Source: an uncultured bacterium
GTDB taxonomy: Bacteria > Patescibacteriota > Minisyncoccia > Moranbacterales > GWC2-37-73
Assembly: GCA_903861715.1 (NCBI GenBank)
Contig: CAIOVI010000038.1
Coordinates: forward strand, 1-45,926
Direction of reading: 5' to 3'
Length of the DNA stretch: 45,926 nucleotides
Shown: one piece after another, positions 8,174-17,655 of the stretch
Layout: each line of letters starts with the position of its first letter
How positions within the stretch are numbered: the stretch's first letter is position 1
Notes under the pieces: model-generated
Databases searched by the model: none
Seen by the model: the letters and a program-made list of their open reading frames with translations, nothing else
What the model was told of the DNA's origin: nothing
Made by a program: the position numbers and the translations under genes

Positions 8174-8260
8174 GGGCGGATGATGAAATTGGTATACATT
8201 CGACACTTAAAATGTCGCGTCATTTATGGCATGCGGGTTCGAGTCCCGCTCCGCCCACCA
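8174..8260 (+). tRNA. tRNA-Leu(TAA), CCA encoded
   Basis: GGGCGGA/TCCGCCC acceptor, long variable arm, anticodon loop CTTAAAA, terminal ACCA. Confidence 0.92.
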
Positions 8261-8341
8261 AAGAAAAAAATAAAAACAGGACTCGAACGAGCTCTGCTCA
8301 GGACAAGGAATGAGTGAGTGACGACGAACGAATGACGCGAA

Positions 8342-8358
8342 AGTCCCGCTCCGCCCAC
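8342..8358 (+). repeat. duplicate of the tRNA-Leu 3' end
   Basis: agtcccgctccgcccac, identical to 8242-8258, offset 100 bp. Confidence 0.9.
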
Positions 8359-8360
8359 AT

Positions 8361-8387
8361 AAAAAAGAGTTTTAAGACTCTTTTTTG
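8361..8387. terminator. bidirectional terminator
   Basis: AAAAAAGAGT-tttaag-ACTCTTTTTT. Confidence 0.8.
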
Positions 8388-8956
8388 TTTTGGTTGAGAA
8401 TATTTGGAATTTTTTGAAAATCTTGAGTGAAGATGGCGCGGGTCTGGCGATTGATGCGGGCGGCAGCGGGGTGATGGAGGGGGAAAAGTTTTACTTTTCC
8501 AATTTTTTCAATATTTATTTCTGAAATGTCTCCATGTACCTGCGAAATTTTGGCTTGGGGCAGAAAATAGTTGAGAGCGTAGCGTCCAAGGGTGACAATT
8601 ATTTCAGGGTTGATAAGTTGGATTTGTTTTTCGAGCCAAGTTGAGCACGTTTGGATTTCAGTTGGAAGTGGATCGCGATTTTCTGGTGGTCGACATTTGC
8701 AAAGGTTGGTCAGATAGACATCTCCACGTTTTAACTGAATACTCTCAAGCATTTTGTCTAAAATTCTGCCAGTGCTGCCAACAAAAGGAATGCCTAGCTC
8801 ATCTTCTTTTTTGCCAGGTGCTTCACCGATAAACATGATTTTAGCTTGCGCATTTCCAGTTCCAAAAACCACGCGTTGGCAACCAGCTCGAAGAGAGCAT
8901 TGGGTGCATTGGGATATTTCCAAATTTAATTTTTCGAGTTGGGTTTGTTTGGACAT
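8372..8956 (-). CDS. family 4 uracil-DNA glycosylase
   Basis: CTQCSLRAGC, IMFIGEAPGKKEDELGIPFVGSTGRILDKML, HHPAA; start taken at MSKQTQ within ORF 8372..8989. Confidence 0.92.
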   Translation of the reverse strand: MSKQTQLEKLNLEISQCTQCSLRAGCQRVVFGTGNAQAKIMFIGEAPGKKEDELGIPFVGSTGRILDKMLESIQLKRGDVYLTNLCKCRPPENRDPLPTEIQTCSTWLEKQIQLINPEIIVTLGRYALNYFLPQAKISQVHGDISEINIEKIGKVKLFPLHHPAAARINRQTRAIFTQDFQKIPNILNQNKKES

Positions 8957-8978
8957 TTTTTTAAAAAATAAATAAAAT

Positions 8979-9186
8979 ATAAGATACAAACATCAAGATA
9001 CAAATTACAAACAAAATTCAATAATCAAAACTCAAAAAGCAGAACTCCTCTCTTTGGAAAAGAGAGGCTGGGAGAGATTCGAAAGACTTTCTTTATTTAA
9101 GTTAATTTTTCAAATCCCCCTCAATCCCCCTTTTCTAAAGGGGGAAGAATTTTTTTTGGTTATTGTTGCTTGTTTTTTGGTTATTG
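8979..9186. repeat. family A intergenic palindrome, copy 1, interrupted by a family C element (9043-9148)
   Basis: Left arm gatacaaacatcaagatacaaattacaaacaaaattcaataatcaaaactcaaa and right arm ttggttattgttgcttgttttttggttattg separated by C1. Confidence 0.75.
9043..9148. repeat. family C palindromic element, copy 1
   Basis: CTCTCTTTGGAAAAGAGAGGCTGGGAGAGATTCG ... CAAATCCCCCTCAATCCCCCTTTTCTAAAGGGGG: inverted arms, each a hairpin. Confidence 0.8.
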
Positions 9187-9720
9187 TGGCAATTCATTGA
9201 TGCGAATGAGCTGAAATGAATTGTTGCTGGTGTTCCAAATGGCGAAGGTTGGGGGATAATATTGGTTGGCGACATTGCCGGGATTGAGCAGGGTGCAATT
9301 GTTGATAATCTCGGTCCAGGGTTTGTGAGTGTGGCCGTGAAAAACAAAGTCGTATTGTCCAGACTCACAGAGTTGCTTGGCAACTTCGGGATAGTGAACG
9401 AAGGCAACCCTATTGAAGGCTAAACCTTCGTCCGAAGGTTTAGCCTTCGGAATTTCAATCTTGCCAAAGTCTGGGAAAATTTGAATTTGTCCATACTGAT
9501 TATTTTTAAAATTATAATCTGCGATGTGGCCTTCATCCATGTTGCCAAAAGTCAAAAAGATTTCACCAGCAAAGTTCTTGTTGATGAAATCCAAAGTTTC
9601 AAGAGTGGCCAAATCCCCACAGTGAATCATTTTTTCAACTTTCTGCTCGCGACAATAATCCAAAACCTTTTTGAGGTTTGGGAGGTTGTCATGGGTGTCA
9701 GCGAGGATGGCTATGAGCAT
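9181..9720 (-). CDS. YfcE/MJ0936-family metallophosphoesterase
   Basis: MLIAILADTHDNLPNLKKVL, MIHCGDLA, FVFHGHTHKPW. Confidence 0.9.
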   Translation of the reverse strand: MLIAILADTHDNLPNLKKVLDYCREQKVEKMIHCGDLATLETLDFINKNFAGEIFLTFGNMDEGHIADYNFKNNQYGQIQIFPDFGKIEIPKAKPSDEGLAFNRVAFVHYPEVAKQLCESGQYDFVFHGHTHKPWTEIINNCTLLNPGNVANQYYPPTFAIWNTSNNSFQLIRINELPQ

Positions 9721-9946
9721 AAAATTAAAGGGGATTAAGGGGATTAAAGGGAAAAATGGGTGGAAGAAGAAGCATTAAGCCGGCCGGGGTGTTTAGGGAA
9801 TCTGGGGATGAGGGGGGGTGTTCGGGAGAATCGGGATGATTGTCGATTGTTTGGGCGCTTGGGGATGTTGGGGATGCTGCGCTCCCATCCGCCTTGAGGC
9901 ACCTTCTCTCTGCCTTATCGGCAGACGAGCCAGGGGGAGAAGGAAA

Positions 9947-10774
9947 CTAGGAAGCGCTGCGCAAATTTTTGAGGAGTTCAATGTCTTTCATAACTCCTTC
10001 ATGTGGAGTTTCCAAAATCATGGAAATGTTTTTTGCTTGGGCGAAGGTGACGATGTTTTTGAAAGCCTCCTGTCCGATAAGACCTTTACCAATGTGTTCG
10101 TGGCGATCTTTGTTGGAGGCTAGCTCAGTCTTCGAATCATTGGCATGAATGAGTTTAATTTTGTCCAGACCTATTTCAGAGTCGATTTTTTGCAGAGTGT
10201 TTTGGAAATCTCGCCAATCATAACCAGAGGCAAAAGAGTGCTGAGTGTCGAGGCAAATGCCTACTAGCTTGGGGTGGTTTACGCCTTTGATAATTTCAGC
10301 AATTTGAGAAAATTTCGAGCCCATTATTTTTCCGGCACCGGCAGCATTTTCAATCAGAAGTTCAGTTGATCCAGCGTAGCCTTCCAGAGATTTTTTCAGT
10401 GCTTCGATAGTTTTTGCGTTTGCTTCTTTTTCTGGAAGTTGCCCCGCACTGCCAAGGTGAGTCATGACATATTTGGCGCCGAGCAAGCTGGCACGCTCAA
10501 GCTCATCACGCAGGACACTGATTGAGCCATAGCGGATGCGATTGTTTTCAGAGGCAAAATTGATGTAATACGGTGTGTGAACAACAACTTCTTTAATTTT
10601 AAATTTTAAATTTGAAATTTTAAATTGCTCGCAGATTTTAGGTGTTAGCTCAGGGGCTTTGCCGCCTTGGGGTGAGCGCGTGAAAATTTGCATCGCTTCA
10701 GCTCCAAGAGTGGCAGCTCGCTCTGGCGCTTTGAAAACTCCCCCTGCAATTGAAACGTGACAACCTATGAACAT
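9947..10774 (-). CDS. nfo: endonuclease IV
   Basis: GCHVSIAGGVFKAPERAATLGAEAMQIFTRSPQGG, GICLDTQHSFASGYD, LIHANDSKTELASNKDRHEHIGKGLIG. Confidence 0.94.
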   Translation of the reverse strand: MFIGCHVSIAGGVFKAPERAATLGAEAMQIFTRSPQGGKAPELTPKICEQFKISNLKFKIKEVVVHTPYYINFASENNRIRYGSISVLRDELERASLLGAKYVMTHLGSAGQLPEKEANAKTIEALKKSLEGYAGSTELLIENAAGAGKIMGSKFSQIAEIIKGVNHPKLVGICLDTQHSFASGYDWRDFQNTLQKIDSEIGLDKIKLIHANDSKTELASNKDRHEHIGKGLIGQEAFKNIVTFAQAKNISMILETPHEGVMKDIELLKNLRSAS

Positions 10775-10910
10775 AAATTTAAATTTATTTTTTTATATTT
10801 CTATTGTAGCAGAATAAGGTCGTTTTGTTTATTAAAAAAGCTCTTAATTTACAATAAACAAAACACAAGCACCAAGAGCATGGCATTCAAATTAAGAATG
10901 TAGTCGTTAA

Positions 10911-11039
10911 AAGACAAACACCAAGATACAATAACCAAACAATTTTCAATAACCAAAATCCAAATTACAAACTGTTTGAGTATTGATTTTTTGAATTTGA
11001 GATTTGATTGGTTATTGTTTCTTGTATCTTGGTTATTGA
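10911..11039. repeat. family A intergenic palindrome, copy 2
   Basis: caccaagatacaataaccaaacaattttcaataacc ... gattggttattgtttcttgtatcttggttattg. Confidence 0.75.
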
Positions 11040-11041
11040 TT

Positions 11042-12001
11042 TTAAACTATTTCCCACCCGGTTTCGGTTTCTTTGATTTGGCCTTTTACTTCGAAGCCGC
11101 TGGCGAGTTTGTGACCGCCACCGCCAAAGAGATGGGCAATTTCAGAGACATCAACGCCTTTGTATTGTTCGCTACGCAGACTGCCCTTGATTGAGCCACC
11201 TTCACGTTCGGAGAGCACGAGGGAAAATTTGGTGCCGGGCACCGTGTTGAGAATGGAAGCCACTTGGCCGATGTCTTCAGTTGAAGCGTGACATTGCTCG
11301 ATGTCTTGCAGGGTTAGAACAGTGGAGATGAGTCCATTTTTGGGATTGATTTTGGCTTTTTCAAAAGCCAAGCCCCAAAGTTTCAGTGTTGAAAGTTTTT
11401 TGTTGGCAAAAGAAACTTGAATGATTTTGGCAAAAGAAGCACCCTTTTTCATGAGGTCAGAAGAAATTTCCAGCACACGGGTGGAAGTGTTGGAATGTTG
11501 AAAATTGCCAGTGTCAGAAAGGACGCCAATCATTAAATAGGTGGCGATGTTTTTGGTGATTTGGATATTTTGAGAAATTAAATATTCATAGATCAATTCG
11601 CAAGCGGAAGAGCTGGTGGCATCCAAAATGACTACATCGGCCGAGATGGTGATGTCGGGGTGATGATCAATGACGATGGTGGCAGTTTTTGCTGGCAAGC
11701 TCGGCGAAATTTCTTGGAAACCCCGCTCCACACTGTCGCAAGCAATGACGGCATCATAACTTTTTAAATCAAGTTCAGTAGGAGTTTTAAAGGTATAATC
11801 CGTCAGTGATTCAAGAAAAGTTGGCAGTGGGTCATTGCAAGCGATATCAACGTTTTTTTTGAGAGAAGTGAGATATTCTTTCATCGCTAGCACGCTGCCA
11901 GCGGTGTCGCCGTCTGGGCCACTGTGCGCGAACAGCAAAATCCGTTGCGATTTTTGAATCACGTAGGCAAGGGTTTTAAATTCGGTGGTAAAATTTTTCA
12001 T
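11042..12001 (-). CDS. DHH-family phosphoesterase (NrnA/RecJ-like)
   Basis: FAHSGPDGDTAGSVLAMKEYL, ATIVIDHHPD, GVLSDTGNFQHSNTS, FGGGGHKLASG. Confidence 0.92.
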   Translation of the reverse strand: MKNFTTEFKTLAYVIQKSQRILLFAHSGPDGDTAGSVLAMKEYLTSLKKNVDIACNDPLPTFLESLTDYTFKTPTELDLKSYDAVIACDSVERGFQEISPSLPAKTATIVIDHHPDITISADVVILDATSSSACELIYEYLISQNIQITKNIATYLMIGVLSDTGNFQHSNTSTRVLEISSDLMKKGASFAKIIQVSFANKKLSTLKLWGLAFEKAKINPKNGLISTVLTLQDIEQCHASTEDIGQVASILNTVPGTKFSLVLSEREGGSIKGSLRSEQYKGVDVSEIAHLFGGGGHKLASGFEVKGQIKETETGWEIV

Positions 12002-12025
12002 TAGAGTATTTTTTTGAGAATCTGG

Positions 12026-12207
12026 AAATTATTTGAGAATTAAATTTTTCTCAAAATATCCTCACCGCTCTTTCTTTTTTAACTAAAATTTTCCCTGCCT
12101 CGACGGTAGGCGGGCCTCAATCAACGGCAACCAATGGAAAATTTTAGAAAAAAGAAAGGCTTGCTCAAGCAATATATTTTTCAAAAAATTTATTCTCAAA
12201 TAATTTT
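12026..12207. repeat. ~180-bp inverted repeat with a small palindrome in its loop
   Basis: Arms 12026-12094 and 12136-12207 are near-complementary; loop contains CCCTGCCTCGACGGTAGGCGGGC. Confidence 0.75.
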
Positions 12208-12235
12208 AAACTTGTTCGTACTAAAACTTTGAAAG

Positions 12236-12270
12236 AAAAATCTTAAACCAACAAGGTTTAAGATTTTTCG
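12236..12270 (-). terminator. terminator-like hairpin downstream of rbfA
   Basis: AAAAATCTTAAACC-aacaa-GGTTTAAGATTTTT. Confidence 0.65.
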
Positions 12271-12299
12271 TAAATCCTGAAATGATAAAAAGTGGGATT

Positions 12300-12629
12300 T
12301 TAAATCTGCAAAAGAATTTTTTCAATCTCGTCAGCTTTTTCCTCAGTTTCATCAATTTGAAAAACTAATCTTGGCAAGGGCTTTAAAACTAATTTTCGGT
12401 TGAGGGCGCCTTGAATGGAATATTTTTCCTTGGTGATTGTCTTGAGAGCATAGTTGGATTCCTTAAAAGGGAAAACACTCAGCGACACTCGAGTATAGCG
12501 GAGATCGGGAGTCGTGTCAACCTTTGAAATGGTCACAAAAACGCCTAGTTTAAGACTAAGCTCACGTTGCAAAATTTCTCCCAGATAGCTCTGGATGAGT
12601 TTATTTAGTTTGATGATGCGTTGAGACAT
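12300..12629 (-). CDS. rbfA: ribosome-binding factor A
   Basis: MSQRIIKLNKLIQSYLGEILQRELSLKLGVFVTISKVDTTPDLRYTRVSLSVFP, within ORF 12300..12689. Confidence 0.85.
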   Translation of the reverse strand: MSQRIIKLNKLIQSYLGEILQRELSLKLGVFVTISKVDTTPDLRYTRVSLSVFPFKESNYALKTITKEKYSIQGALNRKLVLKPLPRLVFQIDETEEKADEIEKILLQI

Positions 12630-12655
12630 AGGATGAAAGTTAATAAACAATGAAA

Positions 12656-12782
12656 AATAACCAAGATACAATAACCAAACAAATTTCAATAATCAAAACT
12701 CAAACATTCAAATTCTTTGTATCTTTGGATCTTGGAAGTTGAAATTTATTTGGTTATTGTATCTTGGTTATTGTATCTTAAG
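12656..12782. repeat. family A intergenic palindrome, copy 3
   Basis: ataaccaagatacaataaccaaacaaatttcaataatcaaaactcaaac ... ttatttggttattgtatcttggttattgtatctta. Confidence 0.8.
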
Positions 12783-12814
12783 TGCTATACTCTTGGTGTT
12801 TGTATCTTGTAAGG

Positions 12815-14596
12815 CTATAGGGTTCTTTTTTTCTCTTCCTCGGTGTAGGCCACGAGGGTGTCGCCCTCTTTGATTTTGATGTCGCCTTCGAAGACCACGC
12901 CGCATTCATTGCCTTGGCCGACTTCGGTGGTTGGTTTTTTGTCTTGTTGCAGATTTTCAATTTTTCCTCGGCCGATGATTTCACCTTCACGCTTGACTTC
13001 AATCAAGGCATTCTTGCTGATTTTGCCTTCACTGACTCGTCCGCCGACAATCATGTCGCGTTTGCCAGTTTTGAAAATTGCCAAAACGGAAACCAGTCCA
13101 AGATCGGTGCGCACGATTTCAGGTGGCAACATTTCGATGATAATTTTTTTGACTTCTTCGACAAGTTCATAGATGATTTTGAAATTTTTGATGGCAACCC
13201 CGCTTGATTCCGCTAGTCTTTTGGCCACTGGAGTGGTTTCAACATTGAAGCCAAAAATGATGGCCTGCGAAGGGGCGCCAATTTTGACATCCGATTCAGT
13301 CACGTTGCCAACCCCGGTTTCGGCATAATTGACAATAACCTCATCAGTCTTGAGCGTTGAAATGATTTGTTGAATGGCTTCAAGTGAACCTTGAACATCA
13401 GCTTTCAGAATGATGTTGAGTTTTTGAATCTTGTCATCTTCAATGATGCGCATCAATTTTTGAGAAGTGACTTTTTCTTTTCTTTCAATTAAACCGCCCG
13501 AAAATTCTTTTGATTTGAGTCTGGCAATGGATTTACCGCTGACCACCTGCAAAATGTCGTTGGTGTTGGGAGTGTCTCCAAGGCCCATGATGGTGATTGG
13601 GGTCGAGGGTCCGGCGGTTGGAAGATTGCGACCACTGAAGTCCTCAATTTTTTTGATGCGGCCATAAGTGGTTCCAGCTGTCACGTCTTGCCCAACTTTC
13701 AAGGTTCCAGTTTTGACCAAAACTGTGGCAATTGGACCTTTTTGAGGATCCAAATTTGATTCAAGCACCACGGCCAGGCCATCTCGTTTATCATCAGCTC
13801 GGAAATCTTCCATTTCGGCCACCAATAGAATGCTTTCGAGCAAATCTTCAATGCCAATGTTTTGTTTGGCACTGATTTCGGCGCTCATGACGTTGCCACC
13901 CCATTGTTCAAGCAAAATTCCGTTGTCAGCCAATTCTTGTTTGACTCTTGGCAAGTTAGCCTCTTGTTTGTCGATTTTATTGATCGCCACCACGGTTGGA
14001 ATTTTTTTGTCTTTGAGATAGGTGATAACTTCTTTGGTTTGAGGACGCACGCCGTCGTCGGCTGCTACTACCAAGACAGCGATATCAGCAATGCTTACGC
14101 CGCGCTCACGCATGCCAGAAAAAGCTTCATGGCCAGGGGTGTCGATGAACGTGATGAGTTGACCTTTCTTTTTGACTTGATAGGCGCTGATGTGCTGTGT
14201 GATGCCACCAGCTTCTTTGGCGGCGACGCTGGCTTTGCGGATAGTGTCGAGCAAAGTTGTTTTGCCGTGATCAACGTGACCCAAAATGGTCACAACTGGC
14301 GGACGGGGACGCAGATTTTTGCCAGATTCTTTTTCTTTTTTGCAAATATCAATCAATTTTTCCAAGGTAATGGTTTCACTGTCGGAAACTTCCAAATCAG
14401 CCTCGGTTTCAAATCCCAAGTCTTGAGCAATAATGGTAGCGGTGTCAAAATCAATTTCTTCGTTGATGGTGGCCAGGATGTTGTTTTTGAGCAGCTCGGT
14501 GATGACTTGCGAAACTGGCAAAGCAAGCAGTTGGCTGAACTTTTTGATGGTAACGCTTTGAGGCAATTTAACAAGTTTTTTGGGTGGCTGGGTCAT
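12815..14596 (-). CDS. infB: translation initiation factor IF-2, short N-terminal form
   Basis: [67 protein letters not shown]. Confidence 0.96.
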   Translation of the reverse strand: MTQPPKKLVKLPQSVTIKKFSQLLALPVSQVITELLKNNILATINEEIDFDTATIIAQDLGFETEADLEVSDSETITLEKLIDICKKEKESGKNLRPRPPVVTILGHVDHGKTTLLDTIRKASVAAKEAGGITQHISAYQVKKKGQLITFIDTPGHEAFSGMRERGVSIADIAVLVVAADDGVRPQTKEVITYLKDKKIPTVVAINKIDKQEANLPRVKQELADNGILLEQWGGNVMSAEISAKQNIGIEDLLESILLVAEMEDFRADDKRDGLAVVLESNLDPQKGPIATVLVKTGTLKVGQDVTAGTTYGRIKKIEDFSGRNLPTAGPSTPITIMGLGDTPNTNDILQVVSGKSIARLKSKEFSGGLIERKEKVTSQKLMRIIEDDKIQKLNIILKADVQGSLEAIQQIISTLKTDEVIVNYAETGVGNVTESDVKIGAPSQAIIFGFNVETTPVAKRLAESSGVAIKNFKIIYELVEEVKKIIIEMLPPEIVRTDLGLVSVLAIFKTGKRDMIVGGRVSEGKISKNALIEVKREGEIIGRGKIENLQQDKKPTTEVGQGNECGVVFEGDIKIKEGDTLVAYTEEEKKRTL

Positions 14597-14633
14597 GATA
14601 GCTGATTTTTCAATAATTAATTTGTGTATAGTC

Positions 14634-15140
14634 CTAGGTTTTGACAGGTTTATTGGCTGTGGTTGCTTGACTGATGGCCATTTTTTCTTCTTCAGTGAGG
14701 GTGTATTTTTCAGCTATGCCCTTGCTGACTGGCTTGGAATAAATTCGCGTGCCTTCTCGGGTGTGCAAAGAGGAAATCACAAGGCCAGAGTCTTTGCCGT
14801 CTAGCAGTGCCAGCGCAAAACTCTGATCGCCGCCAATATCCTTGAAAGGATTGAAGCGCACGATGCCAACTTTGTGAACGCTGCGCAAAGCCAGGGCGTG
14901 AATTCGGTTGGAAATTTCAAACAATTCTTGAATTTCTTTGTCCAAAATAGTCAAATCTTCGCCGTGTTTGAGCAGCACATCTTCCAGGTTAGCGGCATCT
15001 TTGCCAGCAAAAAAAATTTCCAATTTTTTGCCAATTTGGCGCAATTTCACTAGGGAAATAATGCCCAAAATAAGCCCTAAGAGGCTTAAAAAACCAAAGA
15101 TCCCAAATGCAATTAGCAAAAATTGAGGTGAAAAATTCAT
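14634..15140 (-). CDS. DUF4446-like membrane-anchored protein
   Basis: N-terminal TM, IRHALALRSVHKVGIVRFNPFKDIGGDQSFALALLDGKDSGLVISSLHTREGTRIYSKPV. Confidence 0.75.
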   Translation of the reverse strand: MNFSPQFLLIAFGIFGFLSLLGLILGIISLVKLRQIGKKLEIFFAGKDAANLEDVLLKHGEDLTILDKEIQELFEISNRIHALALRSVHKVGIVRFNPFKDIGGDQSFALALLDGKDSGLVISSLHTREGTRIYSKPVSKGIAEKYTLTEEEKMAISQATTANKPVKT

Positions 15141-15305
15141 AGCGGCAATTTAAAACAAGACTACATTCAAGACTTTAGCACGATAATTGCCTTATGTAAA
15201 GAAAAAAGTGTTAATTTGACTAAGCAACCCAAAAATACTAAAAAGCAAAAATTTTAGGGAAGGTTATGGTTTCTTAAGACGAGGTCAACTTGCAAATTTA
15301 TTTTC

Positions 15306-15397
15306 TGGCGGAGGGCACAGGATTTGAACCTGCGAAGAGATTGCTCCCTTACCACATTTCGAGTGTGGCGCATTCAACCGGGCTCTGCCAACCCTCC
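15306..15397 (-). tRNA. tRNA-Ser(CGA), CCA encoded
   Basis: Reverse complement GGAGGGTTGGCAGAGCCCGG...CTCGAAA...GGTTCAAATCC...GCCCTCCGCCA with long variable arm. Confidence 0.92.
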
Positions 15398-15619
15398 GTG
15401 TTATGTAATCATACAAGCATTTAAGCATGTAAACAAATAATCATCTAATTATAAAACCATACAAACAGATAAGTAAATGTCCAAAAAGCTAAAATTAGGA
15501 TTTCGAGTTGCATCTTTGTGTTTAAATGATTAAATGTTTAGATGATTATATGAAAATGTTTTGTCATTTTTCTGTTTTTGTTGTAAACTAAAGGAGATAA
15601 ATATAATAAAATTGTCAGC

Positions 15620-16171
15620 ATGAAAGAAATGGAAAATGCGGGGTTAAAATTTCTTGATCCAGCGGAGATTGTCTCTCAGTTGGAAATAACTGAGGGCTCT
15701 ACGGTGGCAGATTTTGGTTGTGGTCCAGGTTATTTCACTTTTCCTTTTGCTAAGATGGTTGGCAAGGACGGATTGGTTTATTCTTTTGACATCTTGCCAC
15801 AAATAATTGAAGCCGTGGCGGGCAAGGCAAAACTTGCAGGGGTGGTTAATATTATTACGAGGAGAGTTAATTTGGAAAATCCCGGTGGAACGAAATTGCA
15901 AGACGGTTGCGCCGATTGGGTTGTTTTAAAGGATATTATTTTTCAAAATAAAAAAAAGCAAGAAATTATTAAAGAAGCTTATCGAGTGCTTAAACCAGGG
16001 GGGAGGGCTTTGTTCATTGAATGGAATGAATTTAATTTAACCATTGGGCCAAGTCTTGAACTGCGAATTAACAAAAAAGAGCTTGAAAAAATGGTGCTTC
16101 AAGAAGCTTTTCTAATTGAAAAACCAATTGAGGCTGGAAGTTTCCATTTTGCTTTTGTTGCAAAAAAATAA
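15620..16171 (+). CDS. class I SAM-dependent methyltransferase
   Basis: VADFGCGPGYFTFPFAKMVGKDGLVYSFDI; YRVLKPGGRALFIEW. Confidence 0.85.
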   Translation: MKEMENAGLKFLDPAEIVSQLEITEGSTVADFGCGPGYFTFPFAKMVGKDGLVYSFDILPQIIEAVAGKAKLAGVVNIITRRVNLENPGGTKLQDGCADWVVLKDIIFQNKKKQEIIKEAYRVLKPGGRALFIEWNEFNLTIGPSLELRINKKELEKMVLQEAFLIEKPIEAGSFHFAFVAKK

Positions 16172-17632
16172 ATGAAAATAATCAAAAAAATAAATTGTTG
16201 GCTGAAAAATAAAAAAAGATTCTTGTTGGCACTGGGATTGATTTTGGCTATGCCACTTTTCTCAGGTTGTGCCGGTCAGAGTCAAAGTTATGGAGTGACA
16301 CTGGAAGTTTGGGGAATTGCGGATGACTCCTCGGTTTATAATGATATTATTAGTAAATATAAGGACCTTAACCCTTATGTCACAGATATTAAATACCGCA
16401 AATTTAGTCAGGATACTTATAAGCAAGAATTGATGGATGCTTTGGCCGCTGGACAAGGGCCAGATATTTTTTTGGTCAACAGCACCTGGCTGCCTTCTTT
16501 TGAAAATAAATTAGAGCCAGCACCTGCGGCGCTTATAAATCAGCAGGATATGAGCACGAATTTTCCAGATGTTGTCTCGGCTGATTTTGTGGACATCGGA
16601 AAAACCTATGCAGTTCCGCTTAGCGTTGATTCTTTGCAGCTTTACTATAATAAAGATCTTTTCAATGCCGCTGGGCTGACTGCTCCGCCGAAAACCTGGC
16701 AGGAATTTAGCAGCGACGTGCAACTTTTGACCAAGGTGGATTCAGTGGGCAATATCATTAGAAGTGGGGCAGCGCTGGGAACCTCTCAAAATGTTAGCAG
16801 ATATGAGGATATCTTGAGTTTGCTGATGCTTCAAAATGGTTTACAATTGCCGGCCAAGAAAGGAGATGCAGCGGTTATTGACCAAGGAGTTGTTGACCAG
16901 AGTGGCAACGTGGTGCAGGTTGGCGAGCGAGCATTGGAATATTACACTCAATTTGCCAAAATTAGTATTCTTTCAAATGTTGCGAATCCAGTTTACTGTT
17001 GGAATAATCGCCAGCCTCTTTCGCTGGAAGCTTTTGCTAATAATAATGTGGCAATGATGTTGAATTATTCTTGGCAAGGCAACAATATCAAAAATAAAAA
17101 TCCAAAACTTAATTTTGCCGTTGCGCCTGTGCCTCAGACAGATGCAAACAAGCCACTGACAATTGCTAATTATTGGGGTTACGCCGTGGCAAAGAGTAAG
17201 CCGAGTGCTGCCAATCCACCGCAGGGCTCAAATGCGTCGCCAGTGACGGACGCTGTTCGCACGCATGAAGCTTGGCAATTTTTGAAGTTTTTGACACTCA
17301 AAAATTCAGGCACGGTGACGCTTTATAACGCCATTACAAAAAACAGCAAAGCTTTTTCGATTAATTTTGATCCAGCTGTTGATTATTTGAAAAAGACCAG
17401 TCAGCCGGCAGCCAGACGTGATTTGATTGAGTTGCAAAAGAGGGATGCAGACTTGGGCGTTTTCGCTAGCGGAAATTTGATTGCCAAAAGTTGGTATCAG
17501 GCTGATCCAGATAGCACTTTGAAAATCTTTGCTGATGGCATTGATTCAATTGGGCAAGGCAGCACTTCGCTGCACCAAGCCCTGGTGCTGATGAAAAACA
17601 GACTGGATGTTTTAATGCAGAGCAAAAAATAA
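16172..17632 (+). CDS. extracellular solute-binding lipoprotein (family 1-like)
   Basis: Lipobox-like LAMPLFSGC, LEVWGIADDSSVYNDIISKYKDLNP, DIFLVNSTWLP, YAVPLSVDSLQLYYNKDLFNAAGL; start abuts the upstream stop (taaATG). Confidence 0.85.
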   Translation: MKIIKKINCWLKNKKRFLLALGLILAMPLFSGCAGQSQSYGVTLEVWGIADDSSVYNDIISKYKDLNPYVTDIKYRKFSQDTYKQELMDALAAGQGPDIFLVNSTWLPSFENKLEPAPAALINQQDMSTNFPDVVSADFVDIGKTYAVPLSVDSLQLYYNKDLFNAAGLTAPPKTWQEFSSDVQLLTKVDSVGNIIRSGAALGTSQNVSRYEDILSLLMLQNGLQLPAKKGDAAVIDQGVVDQSGNVVQVGERALEYYTQFAKISILSNVANPVYCWNNRQPLSLEAFANNNVAMMLNYSWQGNNIKNKNPKLNFAVAPVPQTDANKPLTIANYWGYAVAKSKPSAANPPQGSNASPVTDAVRTHEAWQFLKFLTLKNSGTVTLYNAITKNSKAFSINFDPAVDYLKKTSQPAARRDLIELQKRDADLGVFASGNLIAKSWYQADPDSTLKIFADGIDSIGQGSTSLHQALVLMKNRLDVLMQSKK

Positions 17633-17655
17633 TTTATTGGAAGTAAAATAAGGTT

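Noticed and set aside
13862-14605. 247-aa ORF antisense to infB
   Set aside because: Mirror frame of a strongly conserved gene; no family features.
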